From NCBI GenBank assembly GCA_946622415.1, contig CAMOPX010000005.1:1-64000 (forward strand): 64,000 nt of DNA, in the 5' to 3' direction. Below are positions 1-8,675 of this stretch, in pieces. Within the stretch, counting starts at the first letter, position 1; every line of letters begins with the position of its first letter. Made by a program: the position numbers and the translations under genes. Below the pieces are notes generated by a model that saw only the letters and a program-made list of their open reading frames with translations, was not told the origin of the DNA and ran no database searches. This stretch comes from an uncultured bacterium (GTDB lineage Bacteria; Cyanobacteriota; Vampirovibrionia; Gastranaerophilales; Gastranaerophilaceae).

Positions 1-88
1 AATTGAAAATTTCCACGTCGCCTGAGTACGATTCCGCTCTGTCCGTCAGACTTCATCAGTCTGACGTCACGAGCTTCATACACTTATG

Positions 89-138
89 CCCGAATCTTCG
101 TTCATTAAGCGCTTCGCGCTAAATTCACTTGATTCGGG
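89..138. repeat. REP-like palindromic repeat, copy A
   Basis: A 50-base imperfect palindrome. The outer arms cccgaatc and gattcggg are complementary, and an inner agcgc/gcgct pair brackets a short loop. On the minus strand it closely matches a second copy at 59914-59960 (shared core gtgaatttagcg ... gcttaatgaacgaagat). The bases on the far side of both copies also look related. No coding potential is seen. Whether it is a REP/MITE-type element or part of a structured RNA is inference. Confidence 0.6.
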
Positions 139-140
139 TT

Positions 141-176
141 ATCAAAAAAGACTACACTTGATAAGCAGTGTAGTCT
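141..176 (-). terminator. Rho-independent terminator of the SLH protein gene
   Basis: A perfect 10-bp stem, agactacact (149-158) with agtgtagtct (167-176), and an 8-base loop. On the minus strand it is followed by a run of six T. It lies about 50 bases past the stop of the leftward SLH gene. Confidence 0.8.
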
Positions 177-228
177 AAAACTATCGTTAGTTTTTCTTTA
201 TTATTTATAAAATCTGCAAAATGCAGTT

Positions 229-2184
229 TTAGTATTCACCGAATGCGATTGTAATTTTTTCTTTCGGATTAACTTTTGAAATAGGATTTCCATACGGATC
301 AACAAGGTATGTCAGTTCATCGCCGGTTGTTTGGAATAATCCCATTGTTCCTGTTAATGCGGTTCTTGTTAAATCAACAGGGGCTTTCAGGGTTGTTTTA
401 ATACCGTCTTGATAGCTTCTTCCTGCGGCTTTAAATTTTCCGCTTAATAATTCCGATGTTCCGACACCTGTTTGGTCTAATAAGCCTTCAGCTGCATTGG
501 ATAATCCTATGGCAGCACCACCTATGGTTCTTCCTGCGGTACCTATTAATGTTCCCGCCCAAGTGAATGGCATTTGAACAAGTCTCATTGCACCGTTAAT
601 TTCTTTTTTCCTTTGTACTTTTGCGGTTAATATTTGTTTTGGTAACATTGCCTTACATCCCTTGCAATCTATAATTTGATTGAAGGATAATCTTATGCTG
701 CCGGCATTGTTTTTTGTAGGTCTTGTTACTTCAACAATTTTACCTCTAACGGTTGAACCGCACGGGAAAGTTTTTCCGTCGATTGTAATTTCAGAAGTTG
801 TTGTTGCAGCGAATTGTTCTCCGACATTAACGTGTTTTGCGTTAATAATATCGTTCATAGTTAATTCAAGGGTAGGAATTGTGATTCTTTGTTCTTTTTC
901 TATGAAGGTTTTACCGCCTAAATCTTGCGTTGCGGTTTTTGTTGATTTATCGTAACCGCCTGCAAGGCGCATTCCTTGTAACATTGCACTTGTTTCGGCA
1001 CGGGTTGCTTTATCGTTCGGTCTTATGTAATCTTGGTTGCGTTCATTTTTTAATGCACCGTTTTCAATAGCTTTTGCAACGCATTCTCTTGCCCAGCAAG
1101 GTACTTTTCCGCCATCTTTGTATTGTGACAATATTTCATCTGCTTTAGCGGAATCCATCGGACAATTTATACCTTTTGCCATAATTGTTAGTGCTTCGCT
1201 TCTTGTAACGTTATCATTAGGTGCAAATGTGTTTGGGGTTTTGCCTGCAACCATATTTTCGCTTGCGGCTTTTGATATGTAATTGTGTGCCCAGTGCGAT
1301 GACGGAACATCTCTGAATGTCAATGTTTCACAATTTGATGTTGTATCAAGGTTATATCCTTTGACAACCATTGTTGCAAGCTCGGCTCTTGATACTTTTC
1401 TGTTTGGTTTAAACATTCCGTCAGGATATCCTTCCAGTACACATTGTTCCGTTAATCTGTTGATATCGGATGCAGCCCAGTAGCTATCAAATACATCGGG
1501 ATATTGTTGAGATGTTATATCGGCTGCAGCTCCTGTCATACCTAAACATCCGCAAGGTTCTTTTGTTACTTTAATTATATCCATATGAGTGGATGATGAT
1601 ACGTTTTTCGGACAATCGCAGTTTAATTTTGGTATTTCTTCCGAACTGATAATCGGAGTAGCTGCGCCTGTCGGACATCCGCAGCCGCATTCAACCGGAA
1701 CACCTTTGTATTTAGGTGTTAATAAAGATTCATTTATGGTTGCGTTATTTAAATCTTCACCTACCTGTGTTGTGTTGGAGTTTGAATAAATTGCACTCGG
1801 ATAAGCATAAGTTTGATGATTGTAAGGTTGTGTTTCTACACATGGAGCTGCTGCACCTGTGTTACAACCACAATCTTCTTTTTGTACTTTATTGCATCCG
1901 CAATCAGATTTTTCTTTTTTACAAGGATCTGTTGGTACTGCTGCTCCTGTTTCACAATCGCAATTTTTCTTTCTAAAAGGATTAAAACTTTTTTTCTCGC
2001 AATCGCAATTTTTCTTTTTACATTTTGCACATGTTGCATTATCCGGTGTTACGATTTCGGATGTTGATTTATTACAGTCACAATCGGTATTTAATGGACA
2101 CGCTCCTAGTGTCATAGGTACCGTTAATGCAAAAGCGCAGAATGTCATTGTTGCGCCTGATAAAAGCATTCTTTTTATAGTCAT
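229..2184 (-). CDS. Cysteine-rich SLH-domain envelope protein
   Basis: A 651-residue exported protein. A signal peptide covers residues 1-28 and ends LGAC, which could be a lipobox with Cys29 as the lipidated residue. Residues 30-220 carry many CDC, CGC and NCDC clusters, four of them followed by TGAA-type segments (near 79, 109, 172 and 217). Three SLH domains follow (about 230-277, 288-338 and 352-408), recognisable by phrases such as GYPDGMFKPN...SRAE and APNDNVTRSE. The C-terminal 230 residues are unassigned. SLH domains bind cell-wall polymers, and in cyanobacteria they anchor outer-membrane porins to peptidoglycan. No beta-barrel region is obvious here. A strong ribosome site (aaaggagg) precedes the ATG. 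Probably monocistronic with the terminator at 141-176. The function of the cysteine region is unknown. Confidence 0.85.
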   Translation of the reverse strand: MTIKRMLLSGATMTFCAFALTVPMTLGACPLNTDCDCNKSTSEIVTPDNATCAKCKKKNCDCEKKSFNPFRKKNCDCETGAAVPTDPCKKEKSDCGCNKVQKEDCGCNTGAAAPCVETQPYNHQTYAYPSAIYSNSNTTQVGEDLNNATINESLLTPKYKGVPVECGCGCPTGAATPIISSEEIPKLNCDCPKNVSSSTHMDIIKVTKEPCGCLGMTGAAADITSQQYPDVFDSYWAASDINRLTEQCVLEGYPDGMFKPNRKVSRAELATMVVKGYNLDTTSNCETLTFRDVPSSHWAHNYISKAASENMVAGKTPNTFAPNDNVTRSEALTIMAKGINCPMDSAKADEILSQYKDGGKVPCWARECVAKAIENGALKNERNQDYIRPNDKATRAETSAMLQGMRLAGGYDKSTKTATQDLGGKTFIEKEQRITIPTLELTMNDIINAKHVNVGEQFAATTTSEITIDGKTFPCGSTVRGKIVEVTRPTKNNAGSIRLSFNQIIDCKGCKAMLPKQILTAKVQRKKEINGAMRLVQMPFTWAGTLIGTAGRTIGGAAIGLSNAAEGLLDQTGVGTSELLSGKFKAAGRSYQDGIKTTLKAPVDLTRTALTGTMGLFQTTGDELTYLVDPYGNPISKVNPKEKITIAFGEY

Positions 2185-2304
2185 ATTTCCTCCTTTATTG
2201 GCATTTGGTTATTATTCACAAATAAAACAAAATGTATGTTAGAATTATGCTTTTATTTTCTTTGTGTTTCATTACCAAAAAAGGTTATCCGAAATACTAA
2301 TTTT

Positions 2305-3081
2305 TTATTTTAATTCCGTCAAATTTATTTCCTGTTGAATATCAAAAAACAACTTCGCACTTTGCCTGAATGTTTCCGGGTCTTTTGATACATGGAATGA
2401 AATTTTGCCTTTATCTTTTTGGGGATTATAAATTTCCTTTTTTACAATTTCCGCTAAACAAATTGCAGGGTTATAGTATTCCGTATCAACAATATCTTTA
2501 AATATATTAACCAAATAGGGATAATGTGTACAACCCAGTACAATTCTTTTTGCATCTTTTGCAATTTGAAGTTTTGATTTTATTAATTCTATTGAAGATT
2601 TTTCATTATATAGTCTGTTTTCAACAATTTCAACAAAGCCTGTGCAATCAATTCCTATTATATTCAGGTTATTATTATATTTTTTGATTTCCGTTTCATA
2701 TTTTTTTGAATTTATTGTTGCTTTTGTAGCTAAAATTGCAACAATATCATTATTTTTTAAATTTTCCTGAATTGATTTTGCAACGGTTTGAATTAAAGGA
2801 AAAATTCTTAATTTGCCTTCAAAATCTGCTTTTAATTTATCATACGCAACAGCGGATGTTGTATTACATGCAAAAACAACATTTTTTACGTTATTTTTGA
2901 CAAAAAAATCCAAAATTGCTTTTGTGTAATTGTATATTTCTTCAGGGCGTTTGGTTCCGTATGGAACATTTTTTGTATCACCAAAATAGATATAATCTTG
3001 ATTTGGCATGAGCTTATACATTTCAACAAGTACGCTTAAACCGCCAACCCCGCTATCTAATACTCCTATTGGTTTATTCAT
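2305..3081 (-). CDS. murI: Glutamate racemase
   Basis: 258 residues, usual length for the family. It converts L- to D-glutamate for the peptidoglycan stem peptide in the cytoplasm. The N-terminal DSGVGG motif (residues 9-14) and the two catalytic cysteine contexts, FACNTTSA (near 71) and LGCTHYP (near 183), are all present. The start codon overlaps the stop of the upstream amidase gene (TAATG), so the two are almost certainly co-transcribed and translationally coupled, joining precursor synthesis with wall remodelling. Confidence 0.95.
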   Translation of the reverse strand: MNKPIGVLDSGVGGLSVLVEMYKLMPNQDYIYFGDTKNVPYGTKRPEEIYNYTKAILDFFVKNNVKNVVFACNTTSAVAYDKLKADFEGKLRIFPLIQTVAKSIQENLKNNDIVAILATKATINSKKYETEIKKYNNNLNIIGIDCTGFVEIVENRLYNEKSSIELIKSKLQIAKDAKRIVLGCTHYPYLVNIFKDIVDTEYYNPAICLAEIVKKEIYNPQKDKGKISFHVSKDPETFRQSAKLFFDIQQEINLTELK

Positions 3082-5120
3082 TATTTTACCTTTAAATATT
3101 CAAGAATTCCGTCTACAATTGCTGTTGCTACTTCTTCTTGCCTTTGTTTTGTCATTAGTTTTTCTCTTTCAACAGGGTTTGAAATAAATCCCATCTCCAT
3201 AAGAACACTTGGTGCTTCTGTATGATTTATAACATAAAAACGAGATTTTATCACGCCTCTATCTTTTGTATCCCATTTTTTTAAATTTTTATCCGATGAA
3301 AATATAGCATGCATTGTATTAGCAAGTTCAAGACTGTCATCTTTATAATAATGGACTTCTAAACCATAGGTAACATTTTGTACTGTTGAATTGGCATGGA
3401 TTGAAACATATATATCGGGTGAAATTTCATTTGAATAATTAACTCTGTCCTCAAGAGGAATAAATATATCTTCGCTTCTTGTCATATAAACGTGAACATT
3501 TTTTTTCTTTAGTTTTTCTTCAACCATTTTTGCAACCTTAAGATTTAAATTCTTTTCATAAACAACACCGCCCCCGATTGCTCCGCAATCCGTACCGCCA
3601 TGACCGGGGTCAAGAACGACTTTTTTCAATGCGCTTATTGTGGTTGATTCCGGTTTTTTCTTTTTTGGTTCTTTATAGATTATTTTTGAATTATCTTCTT
3701 TTGGTACATAAACAACATTTATATTTCCTGATTTTGATTCATCTTTTTTGTAATTTTTGTCTTTTGAAAGTGCATCTTCCTCGGGTATTTTCCCTGCTGC
3801 CGCTATTTTTTCTTCTTTTGATGCAATTATAATAGCATCTTCATTTATTTTTTCCGCTTGCGGTTTTTCTTTAAAACAGAGTTTTATTGATTTTGCATTA
3901 CTTTCTACGTTTGCATAAGAGAAGTTTAAATTTTTAGAAGGGATAATGTATCTTGTTTTGTCTTTTGATATTTTCATTGTTTGAATATTCAAGTCTGAAT
4001 TTTTAAGAAGTTTTTTTAATGCGGTTTCATCAAAATCCGGTAAATTATTAATATCCAAATAATAACTGTCATTTAATTCAAAAATATCGTAAGCAACGGA
4101 TTTATCGAAATTTAAATCAAAAATATAATATCCGTTTTCATTTTTGGTTAAGTTGTATGAAAGAAGCTTTGCATTATTAAGGGCAAAAGAAGTATTTAAA
4201 ACATGACTTCTGTGAGAAATAAATAAACTTTGGTTATCCGGAGAAATTACGGCTCTATAATCTTTTAAACTTTCTCCGAGTATCGTTAGTTTTATTTTTT
4301 TATCGTTAAGTTTATTTATTGCAAGAGTGGCTTTTGTATTTTTTACGGCCCCCGGAATATTGTATGTTTTATTTTCAAGTGTCGGTATTATATTACTGCT
4401 ATCAAGTATAATTTCCGCTCTCGTATTGTTGTCAAAATATTTAATTTTTTGAAGCGAAATTTCGCCTATACCTTTTAAAATAAGACCTTCCGAATTTTGT
4501 GTAACTAGAGACAAATAGTATTTGTTTTGCAATTTGGGAATAATTTCAAGTTTATAGTTGTTACTGTTAAAAATAATATCTGTTGCCGTATTTTGTACAA
4601 CGGCAGATTTATCCATATCTCCGGATAAAGTATAAAATTTATGCTGAATTGAATTTTGTACAAGTTGATTATTGTATTTTACGATTATATTTTTTCCATC
4701 CGAATACGTTTTAAAATTCGGTAAATCTTTAGCATTATTTAATGTGAAAACTACTCTGACGATATCCGTATCATGTTGTAAAAGGTCAATTCTGTTTACA
4801 ATTTTGGAATTTTTAAGTTTATAGTATCTGCTCCCTTCGGGAAGTGTTGAATTTGGTATATCGATAACATATCCTGCGGGATTAGACAGAGTAAAGGTTG
4901 TTATATTATTAATCAAATTTAGGGAATCGGATTTATCGGGAACGGGTACATAAACGCCTGTAGTACTATCTCTAAAATCTCCTTTTCCTCTAATTAAAAC
5001 TGTTTTATCGGAATTATCGAGTACTAAATCATGCACCTGAAAATTTGCAGCAAAACATGCGCTTTGTATAAAAAACGCAATAATAAACAATATAATTGCT
5101 GTTATATTTTTAAAAGACAA
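3081..5120 (-). CDS. N-acetylmuramoyl-L-alanine amidase with AMIN-like N-terminal region
   Basis: 679 residues. A signal peptide (about 1-25, ending CFA) leads into roughly 450 residues of beta-rich sequence resembling repeated AMIN domains, then a charged linker. The C-terminal amidase_3 zinc hydrolase domain covers about 497-677. Zinc and catalytic residues are visible in DPGHGG, the Glu of YEKNLNL, SIHAN and LMEMGFISN. It would cleave the lactyl-amide bond between MurNAc and L-Ala in the periplasm, for cell separation or wall turnover. The start is TTG, six bases after a gagg ribosome site. It is the first gene of a two-gene operon with murI. Confidence 0.92.
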   Translation of the reverse strand: MSFKNITAIILFIIAFFIQSACFAANFQVHDLVLDNSDKTVLIRGKGDFRDSTTGVYVPVPDKSDSLNLINNITTFTLSNPAGYVIDIPNSTLPEGSRYYKLKNSKIVNRIDLLQHDTDIVRVVFTLNNAKDLPNFKTYSDGKNIIVKYNNQLVQNSIQHKFYTLSGDMDKSAVVQNTATDIIFNSNNYKLEIIPKLQNKYYLSLVTQNSEGLILKGIGEISLQKIKYFDNNTRAEIILDSSNIIPTLENKTYNIPGAVKNTKATLAINKLNDKKIKLTILGESLKDYRAVISPDNQSLFISHRSHVLNTSFALNNAKLLSYNLTKNENGYYIFDLNFDKSVAYDIFELNDSYYLDINNLPDFDETALKKLLKNSDLNIQTMKISKDKTRYIIPSKNLNFSYANVESNAKSIKLCFKEKPQAEKINEDAIIIASKEEKIAAAGKIPEEDALSKDKNYKKDESKSGNINVVYVPKEDNSKIIYKEPKKKKPESTTISALKKVVLDPGHGGTDCGAIGGGVVYEKNLNLKVAKMVEEKLKKKNVHVYMTRSEDIFIPLEDRVNYSNEISPDIYVSIHANSTVQNVTYGLEVHYYKDDSLELANTMHAIFSSDKNLKKWDTKDRGVIKSRFYVINHTEAPSVLMEMGFISNPVEREKLMTKQRQEEVATAIVDGILEYLKVK

Positions 5121-5257
5121 ATTATTCCTCTTTATTAATATTATTTTATCATTAAGTTTGTAAAAGTTTCTAAATCAGATTACCGAATTTTATGATAAAA
5201 ATAATATCTGATAGCAATACAATAATTTTAAAAAATAAAAAATTATATTATAAAAAT

Positions 5258-5524
5258 CTAAACAGATGTCTTTTGTTTAATATATGCCGCTAAACATGTT
5301 GCAAGCTGATCGGGACAGCTTGTGGGTTTTGAGCCGCAGGTTATACCTTTTAATTTTTCCGCTACATCATTAATATTCATTCCGATAACTAAACTTCTGA
5401 TGCCTTTTAAATTTCCGTTACATCCGCCGATAAATTCAACATCAACTATAACATCATCTTCTAATTCTATATTCATAATTTTACAGCATGTGCCTTGTGT
5501 TTGGTATTGTATTGTTTCTTTCAT
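5258..5524 (-). CDS. TSCPD-domain protein (TIGR03905-like)
   Basis: 88 residues from the ATG at 5524. That start is preferred over an in-frame one 33 bases upstream because aaggaga lies six bases before it. The sequence carries paired cysteines (GTCCK, ITCGSKPTSCPDQLA) and the TSCPD signature. This small domain also occurs at the C-terminus of B12-dependent ribonucleotide reductases. The stand-alone family has no firmly assigned role; metal binding through the cysteines is inference. It is divergent from the downstream LD-carboxypeptidase gene. Confidence 0.8.
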   Translation of the reverse strand: MKETIQYQTQGTCCKIMNIELEDDVIVDVEFIGGCNGNLKGIRSLVIGMNINDVAEKLKGITCGSKPTSCPDQLATCLAAYIKQKTSV

Positions 5525-5586
5525 AAACTCTCCTTTTTGCTTATAAAATTCTACCATATAACTGTTTTAATGGCCAAATTTTAATG

Positions 5587-5592
5587 TATAAT
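5587..5592 (+). promoter_or_regulatory. -10 box giving a leaderless mRNA
   Basis: TATAAT ends six bases before the ATG at 5599, so the expected transcription start falls on the A of the start codon. No ribosome-binding site is present. The box also occupies codons 2-3 of the longer open frame beginning at 5584, which argues against that earlier start. Confidence 0.6.
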
Positions 5593-5598
5593 CTTGTT

Positions 5599-6417
5599 AT
5601 GAATAAAATTAAAACATTGGCTCTTGTTACGCCGAGCGGAAATATTAGGGATTATGAAGATATAAATAATAAAATTGAAATATTAAAGAAGTATTTTAAT
5701 GTTAAAAAATTTTATGATGAAAATGTATCTTACAACTACTTATCCGATTCGGATGAAAACCGTGCAAGATATTTTGAACAGGCTTTTTTGGATGATGAAA
5801 CAGATATTGTACTATCTATTAGAGGCGGGTACGGTGCAATAAGAATTGTTGATAAAATTGACTATAATAAAATAAAAAATCAAAATAAGATTTATTTGGG
5901 TTCATCCGATGCAACAATTTTATTGTGTGCATTATCAAAAAATACAAACATAAAATGTTTTCACAGCTTAATGATGACAAACGGTTTTGTTGAAAATATT
6001 GAAAAAAATATTGAAATTATTAATTCTGAACGTTTTGATATAAATTTTGATACTATAAAAAAAGGTAATTTAAAAGGAAAACTCTGGGGCGGAAATTTGT
6101 CGAGTTTGGTTAGTTTGATGTCGGATGATTCTTTTATTCCTGATGATGATATCATTCTTTTTGTTGAGGATTTGAATGAACCTTTGTATAAAATTGATAA
6201 AATGTTATTTGAGATATACAGAAATAAACAATTAAAAAATAAAATTAAAGGAATAATATTCGGAGATTTTTATTTGGATGATAATGAAATAATGCCGTTA
6301 TTAAAGGAATATTCGGAATTTTTTAATGTTCCTGCGGTTGTAACAAAAGATATTACACACAAAATGAATAACATGACCGTTCCTTTTATGAAACATACAG
6401 ATATAAATGCGTTTTAA
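5599..6417 (+). CDS. LD-carboxypeptidase (peptidase S66, LdcA/MccF type)
   Basis: 272 residues, slightly shorter than typical LdcA (about 300). It would remove the terminal D-Ala from the muropeptide tetrapeptide during cell-wall recycling in the cytoplasm. Visible family features are LVTPSGN at the N-terminus, the nucleophile context GSSDAT with Ser103, the Glu in LFVEDLNEP (near 190) and a His in DITHKMNN (near 254), matching the Ser-Glu-His triad. An in-frame ATG at 5584 is rejected because the TATAAT box lies inside it. A MccF-like role in peptide-antibiotic immunity is the alternative. Confidence 0.87.
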   Translation: MNKIKTLALVTPSGNIRDYEDINNKIEILKKYFNVKKFYDENVSYNYLSDSDENRARYFEQAFLDDETDIVLSIRGGYGAIRIVDKIDYNKIKNQNKIYLGSSDATILLCALSKNTNIKCFHSLMMTNGFVENIEKNIEIINSERFDINFDTIKKGNLKGKLWGGNLSSLVSLMSDDSFIPDDDIILFVEDLNEPLYKIDKMLFEIYRNKQLKNKIKGIIFGDFYLDDNEIMPLLKEYSEFFNVPAVVTKDITHKMNNMTVPFMKHTDINAF

Positions 6418-6433
6418 TTTTGACCTTTGGTGT

Positions 6434-6439
6434 TATAAT
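6434..6439 (+). promoter_or_regulatory. Extended -10 promoter for the bifunctional nuclease gene
   Basis: TGTTATAAT, a perfect extended -10 element, with an expected start about 17 bases before the gene. No convincing -35 box is seen. A ggaaaa ribosome site follows. Confidence 0.6.
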
Positions 6440-6462
6440 TAAAACAAGAAAAGGAAAAACTC

Positions 6463-6975
6463 ATGATAGAAATGAAAGTTATGGGCATAGCTCTTGATAC
6501 TCGTACAGGTTCGCCCATTGTAGTATTAAACGATTTGGATAACAGACGTGCTTTACCTATTTGGATAGGGTCGGTTGAAGCGAGTGCAATAATAAGAAAA
6601 ATAGAAAATATTCAATCCTCTCGTCCTTTGACCCATGATTTAATAATTGATATTGCAAAAAACACTGAATATACAATAACAAAAGTTGAAATTAATGATG
6701 TTCAGGAACAAACGTATTACGCATCAATCTACATGTTTAATGAAAAATTAAATAAAGAGCTCTCGATTGATTCAAGACCTTCTGATGCTATTGCAATAGC
6801 TCTAAGAGCAGATGTTCCCATTTATGTTACGGATAATGTTCTTGCAACCGGTCTTGTTTCTACTGATGTTGAAAAAGACGAGCAGGAAGCGCAAGAATTT
6901 AAAAACTTTATTAAAGACGTAAAGCCTTCTGATTTTGAAAAGCTATTGAAAAAGAATTTTGAGTCTGATCAATAA
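6463..6975 (+). CDS. Bifunctional nuclease family protein (DUF151/BFN)
   Basis: 170 residues. The BFN/DUF151 domain (about 3-135) is recognisable from the start VMGIALDTRTGSPIVVL, the segment ALPIWIGSVEASAI and the conserved SRPSDAIAIALR. Plant members have reported DNase/RNase activity; bacterial roles are poorly defined. The C-terminal 35 residues are acidic and charged. It is probably a single-gene unit with its own extended -10 promoter. Confidence 0.88.
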   Translation: MIEMKVMGIALDTRTGSPIVVLNDLDNRRALPIWIGSVEASAIIRKIENIQSSRPLTHDLIIDIAKNTEYTITKVEINDVQEQTYYASIYMFNEKLNKELSIDSRPSDAIAIALRADVPIYVTDNVLATGLVSTDVEKDEQEAQEFKNFIKDVKPSDFEKLLKKNFESDQ

Positions 6976-7118
6976 GCTTATCTTATTGGAGCTGAAGGTA
7001 AATTGTGTTTTTCTGTAGTTGCTTATAATTTCATATAAACCTACGGAATAAGTTGTTGCAAATTTTTTATTATCCATGGTATTTTATTAATGTAAAATTT
7101 AGAAAAGGCAATAAAAGT

Positions 7119-7328
7119 ATGACAAAAATTTCAAAAGATATGGGAATTATGGAAATTGTTACATCTCACCCTGAAACACTGGAAGTGTTTGCAAAATTCG
7201 GAATGGGTTGTATCGGTTGCGCTGCTGCAAGATTTGAAAATCTGGAAGCCGGCGCAAAAGTTCACGGTATTGACGTAGATGAAATGGTTAATGCCATGAA
7301 TGAGGTTATTGAAAAGAACCAAGCATAG
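7119..7328 (+). CDS. DUF1858 domain protein (redox-disulfide type)
   Basis: 69 residues from the ATG at 7119, which follows an aaagg ribosome site. The longer in-frame start at 7053 adds an unrelated stretch. It matches DUF1858, the small domain associated with hybrid-cluster proteins: MTKISKDMGIMEIV, a CxxC pair in GMGCIGCAA, and the helical tail GIDVDEMVNAMNE. The CxxC is presumed redox active or metal binding. No hybrid-cluster protein gene is nearby, so its partner is unknown. Confidence 0.85.
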   Translation: MTKISKDMGIMEIVTSHPETLEVFAKFGMGCIGCAAARFENLEAGAKVHGIDVDEMVNAMNEVIEKNQA

Positions 7329-7412
7329 CCATACATAAAAAATTACTAGACAATTAATTTTTTTTGTTGTATTATTCTTTAGTACCTTTGGTACTTGAAA
7401 ATATTACATTTT

Positions 7413-7502
7413 GCCCTGGTGGTGGAATCGGTAGACACGTCGGACTTAAAATCCGATGAGGCTAATAACTTCGTGCCAGTTCAAGTCTGGCCCAGGGCAC
7501 CA
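7413..7502 (+). tRNA. tRNA-Leu (anticodon TAA)
   Basis: A 90-nt class II tRNA. The 7-bp acceptor stem gccctgg/ccagggc, anticodon loop cttaaaa (TAA), long variable arm and T-loop ttcaagt are all present. Discriminator A and CCA are encoded. Confidence 0.97.
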
Positions 7503-7533
7503 TTACCTCTTTAAAATTAATATAATTCATAAT

Positions 7534-7566
7534 AAAAAATCTCTTAAAATAAAGAGATTTTTTTTA
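7534..7566. terminator. Bidirectional terminator between tRNA-Leu and nadA
   Basis: A 12-bp stem, aaaaaatctctt with aagagatttttt, and a 6-base loop. T-runs lie on both strands, so it can serve both the rightward tRNA and the leftward nadA. Confidence 0.85.
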
Positions 7567-7588
7567 TTTATATTATCTTAAAATACCT

Positions 7589-8506
7589 TTAAACCGTAAT
7601 TGTAAACATTTTTTCAATACACCTTGTTGCTTTTTTAGCAATTTCAGGGTCTATTGTTATTTCGTTATTTTCGGTTTTTAAAGTTTCATAAATACATTCT
7701 AAAGTATTAAATTTCATATTGGGACAGATTATATTCTCATTGATTAAAATAAATTCCTTGCCCCAGTTTTCTTTTTTCGAATCTCTGTTTAATCTGTCAA
7801 CTACCCCTTTTTCTGTAGCTATTATATATTTTTTATAGTTTGTTTGCTTAGAAAATTCCATTATTTCCTTAGTTGAGCCGACAAAATCAGCGAGTTTTGA
7901 AACTTCTTTATGACATTCGGGATGTGCCAAAATGAGTGCATCGGGATGATTTTTTCTTGCAAGTTCAATATCTTCTTTTCTTATTCTTAAATGCGTTGGG
8001 CAGAAGCCGTTGAAGGTTGTAATTTTGATATCGGGAAGTTTTGATTGTACATAACTTCCTAAATAAGTATCGGGAACAAAAAGAACCTCTTTTTCTCCTA
8101 AATTTTTAACGACTTCAACCGCATTTGAACTTGTACAGCATACATCACATAAAGCTTTAACTTCTGCTGTTGAATTTATGTAACAAACAACAGGGATATT
8201 CGGATGTTGATTTTTAAACAATTGTAAATTTTCAACATCAATCATATCTGCCATAATACAACCGGATTTAAGGTTAGGCAGAAGTACTTTTTTGTTGGGT
8301 GATAATAATTTTGCACTTTGTGCCATAAAATAAACACCCGCAAAAAGTATTATATCTGCATTTGTTTTTGATGCCATCTTGCTTAAATAAAAAGAATCGC
8401 CTACATAATCCGAAACCTCATCAATTTCTACTCTTTGATAGCAGTGAGTTAAGATTATTGCATTTTTTTCTTTTTTTAATTTGTTGATTTCTTGAATTAA
8501 ATCCAT
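7589..8506 (-). CDS. nadA: Quinolinate synthase A
   Basis: 305 residues from the ATG at 8506, preceded by aaaggt. The frame opens 99 bases further upstream but that part has no ribosome site and does not resemble NadA. The 4Fe-4S enzyme condenses iminoaspartate with dihydroxyacetone phosphate to quinolinate for NAD synthesis. Cluster-type cysteines are seen in SGCIMAD, HPECHKEV and ICPNMKFN. The usual HYYQ near the N-terminus reads HCYQ. nadB and nadC are not in this window. It is divergent from bioB. Confidence 0.93.
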   Translation of the reverse strand: MDLIQEINKLKKEKNAIILTHCYQRVEIDEVSDYVGDSFYLSKMASKTNADIILFAGVYFMAQSAKLLSPNKKVLLPNLKSGCIMADMIDVENLQLFKNQHPNIPVVCYINSTAEVKALCDVCCTSSNAVEVVKNLGEKEVLFVPDTYLGSYVQSKLPDIKITTFNGFCPTHLRIRKEDIELARKNHPDALILAHPECHKEVSKLADFVGSTKEIMEFSKQTNYKKYIIATEKGVVDRLNRDSKKENWGKEFILINENIICPNMKFNTLECIYETLKTENNEITIDPEIAKKATRCIEKMFTITV

Positions 8507-8675
8507 AATACCTTTTGCTTTGTATATAAATGCGAAGTTTCTGTATTTCTTAATTAAACTACAATCGTTTTGGGTAGTCAATTCTTTTGTTTTTTTACTT
8601 AACAATTGATGGCTGTTATATTGTTTTTGTGTTATATCTATGTTTGGCTATTATTTTATTTTAGAAAGGCTAATA

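Noticed and set aside
6970-6988. caataag/cttattg hairpin at the end of the bifunctional nuclease gene
   Set aside because: Seven weak base pairs overlapping the stop codon and no T-run; not a convincing terminator.
7381-7395. agtacc/ggtact hairpin upstream of tRNA-Leu
   Set aside because: Only six base pairs with a three-base loop and no T-run; too weak to call a terminator or regulator.
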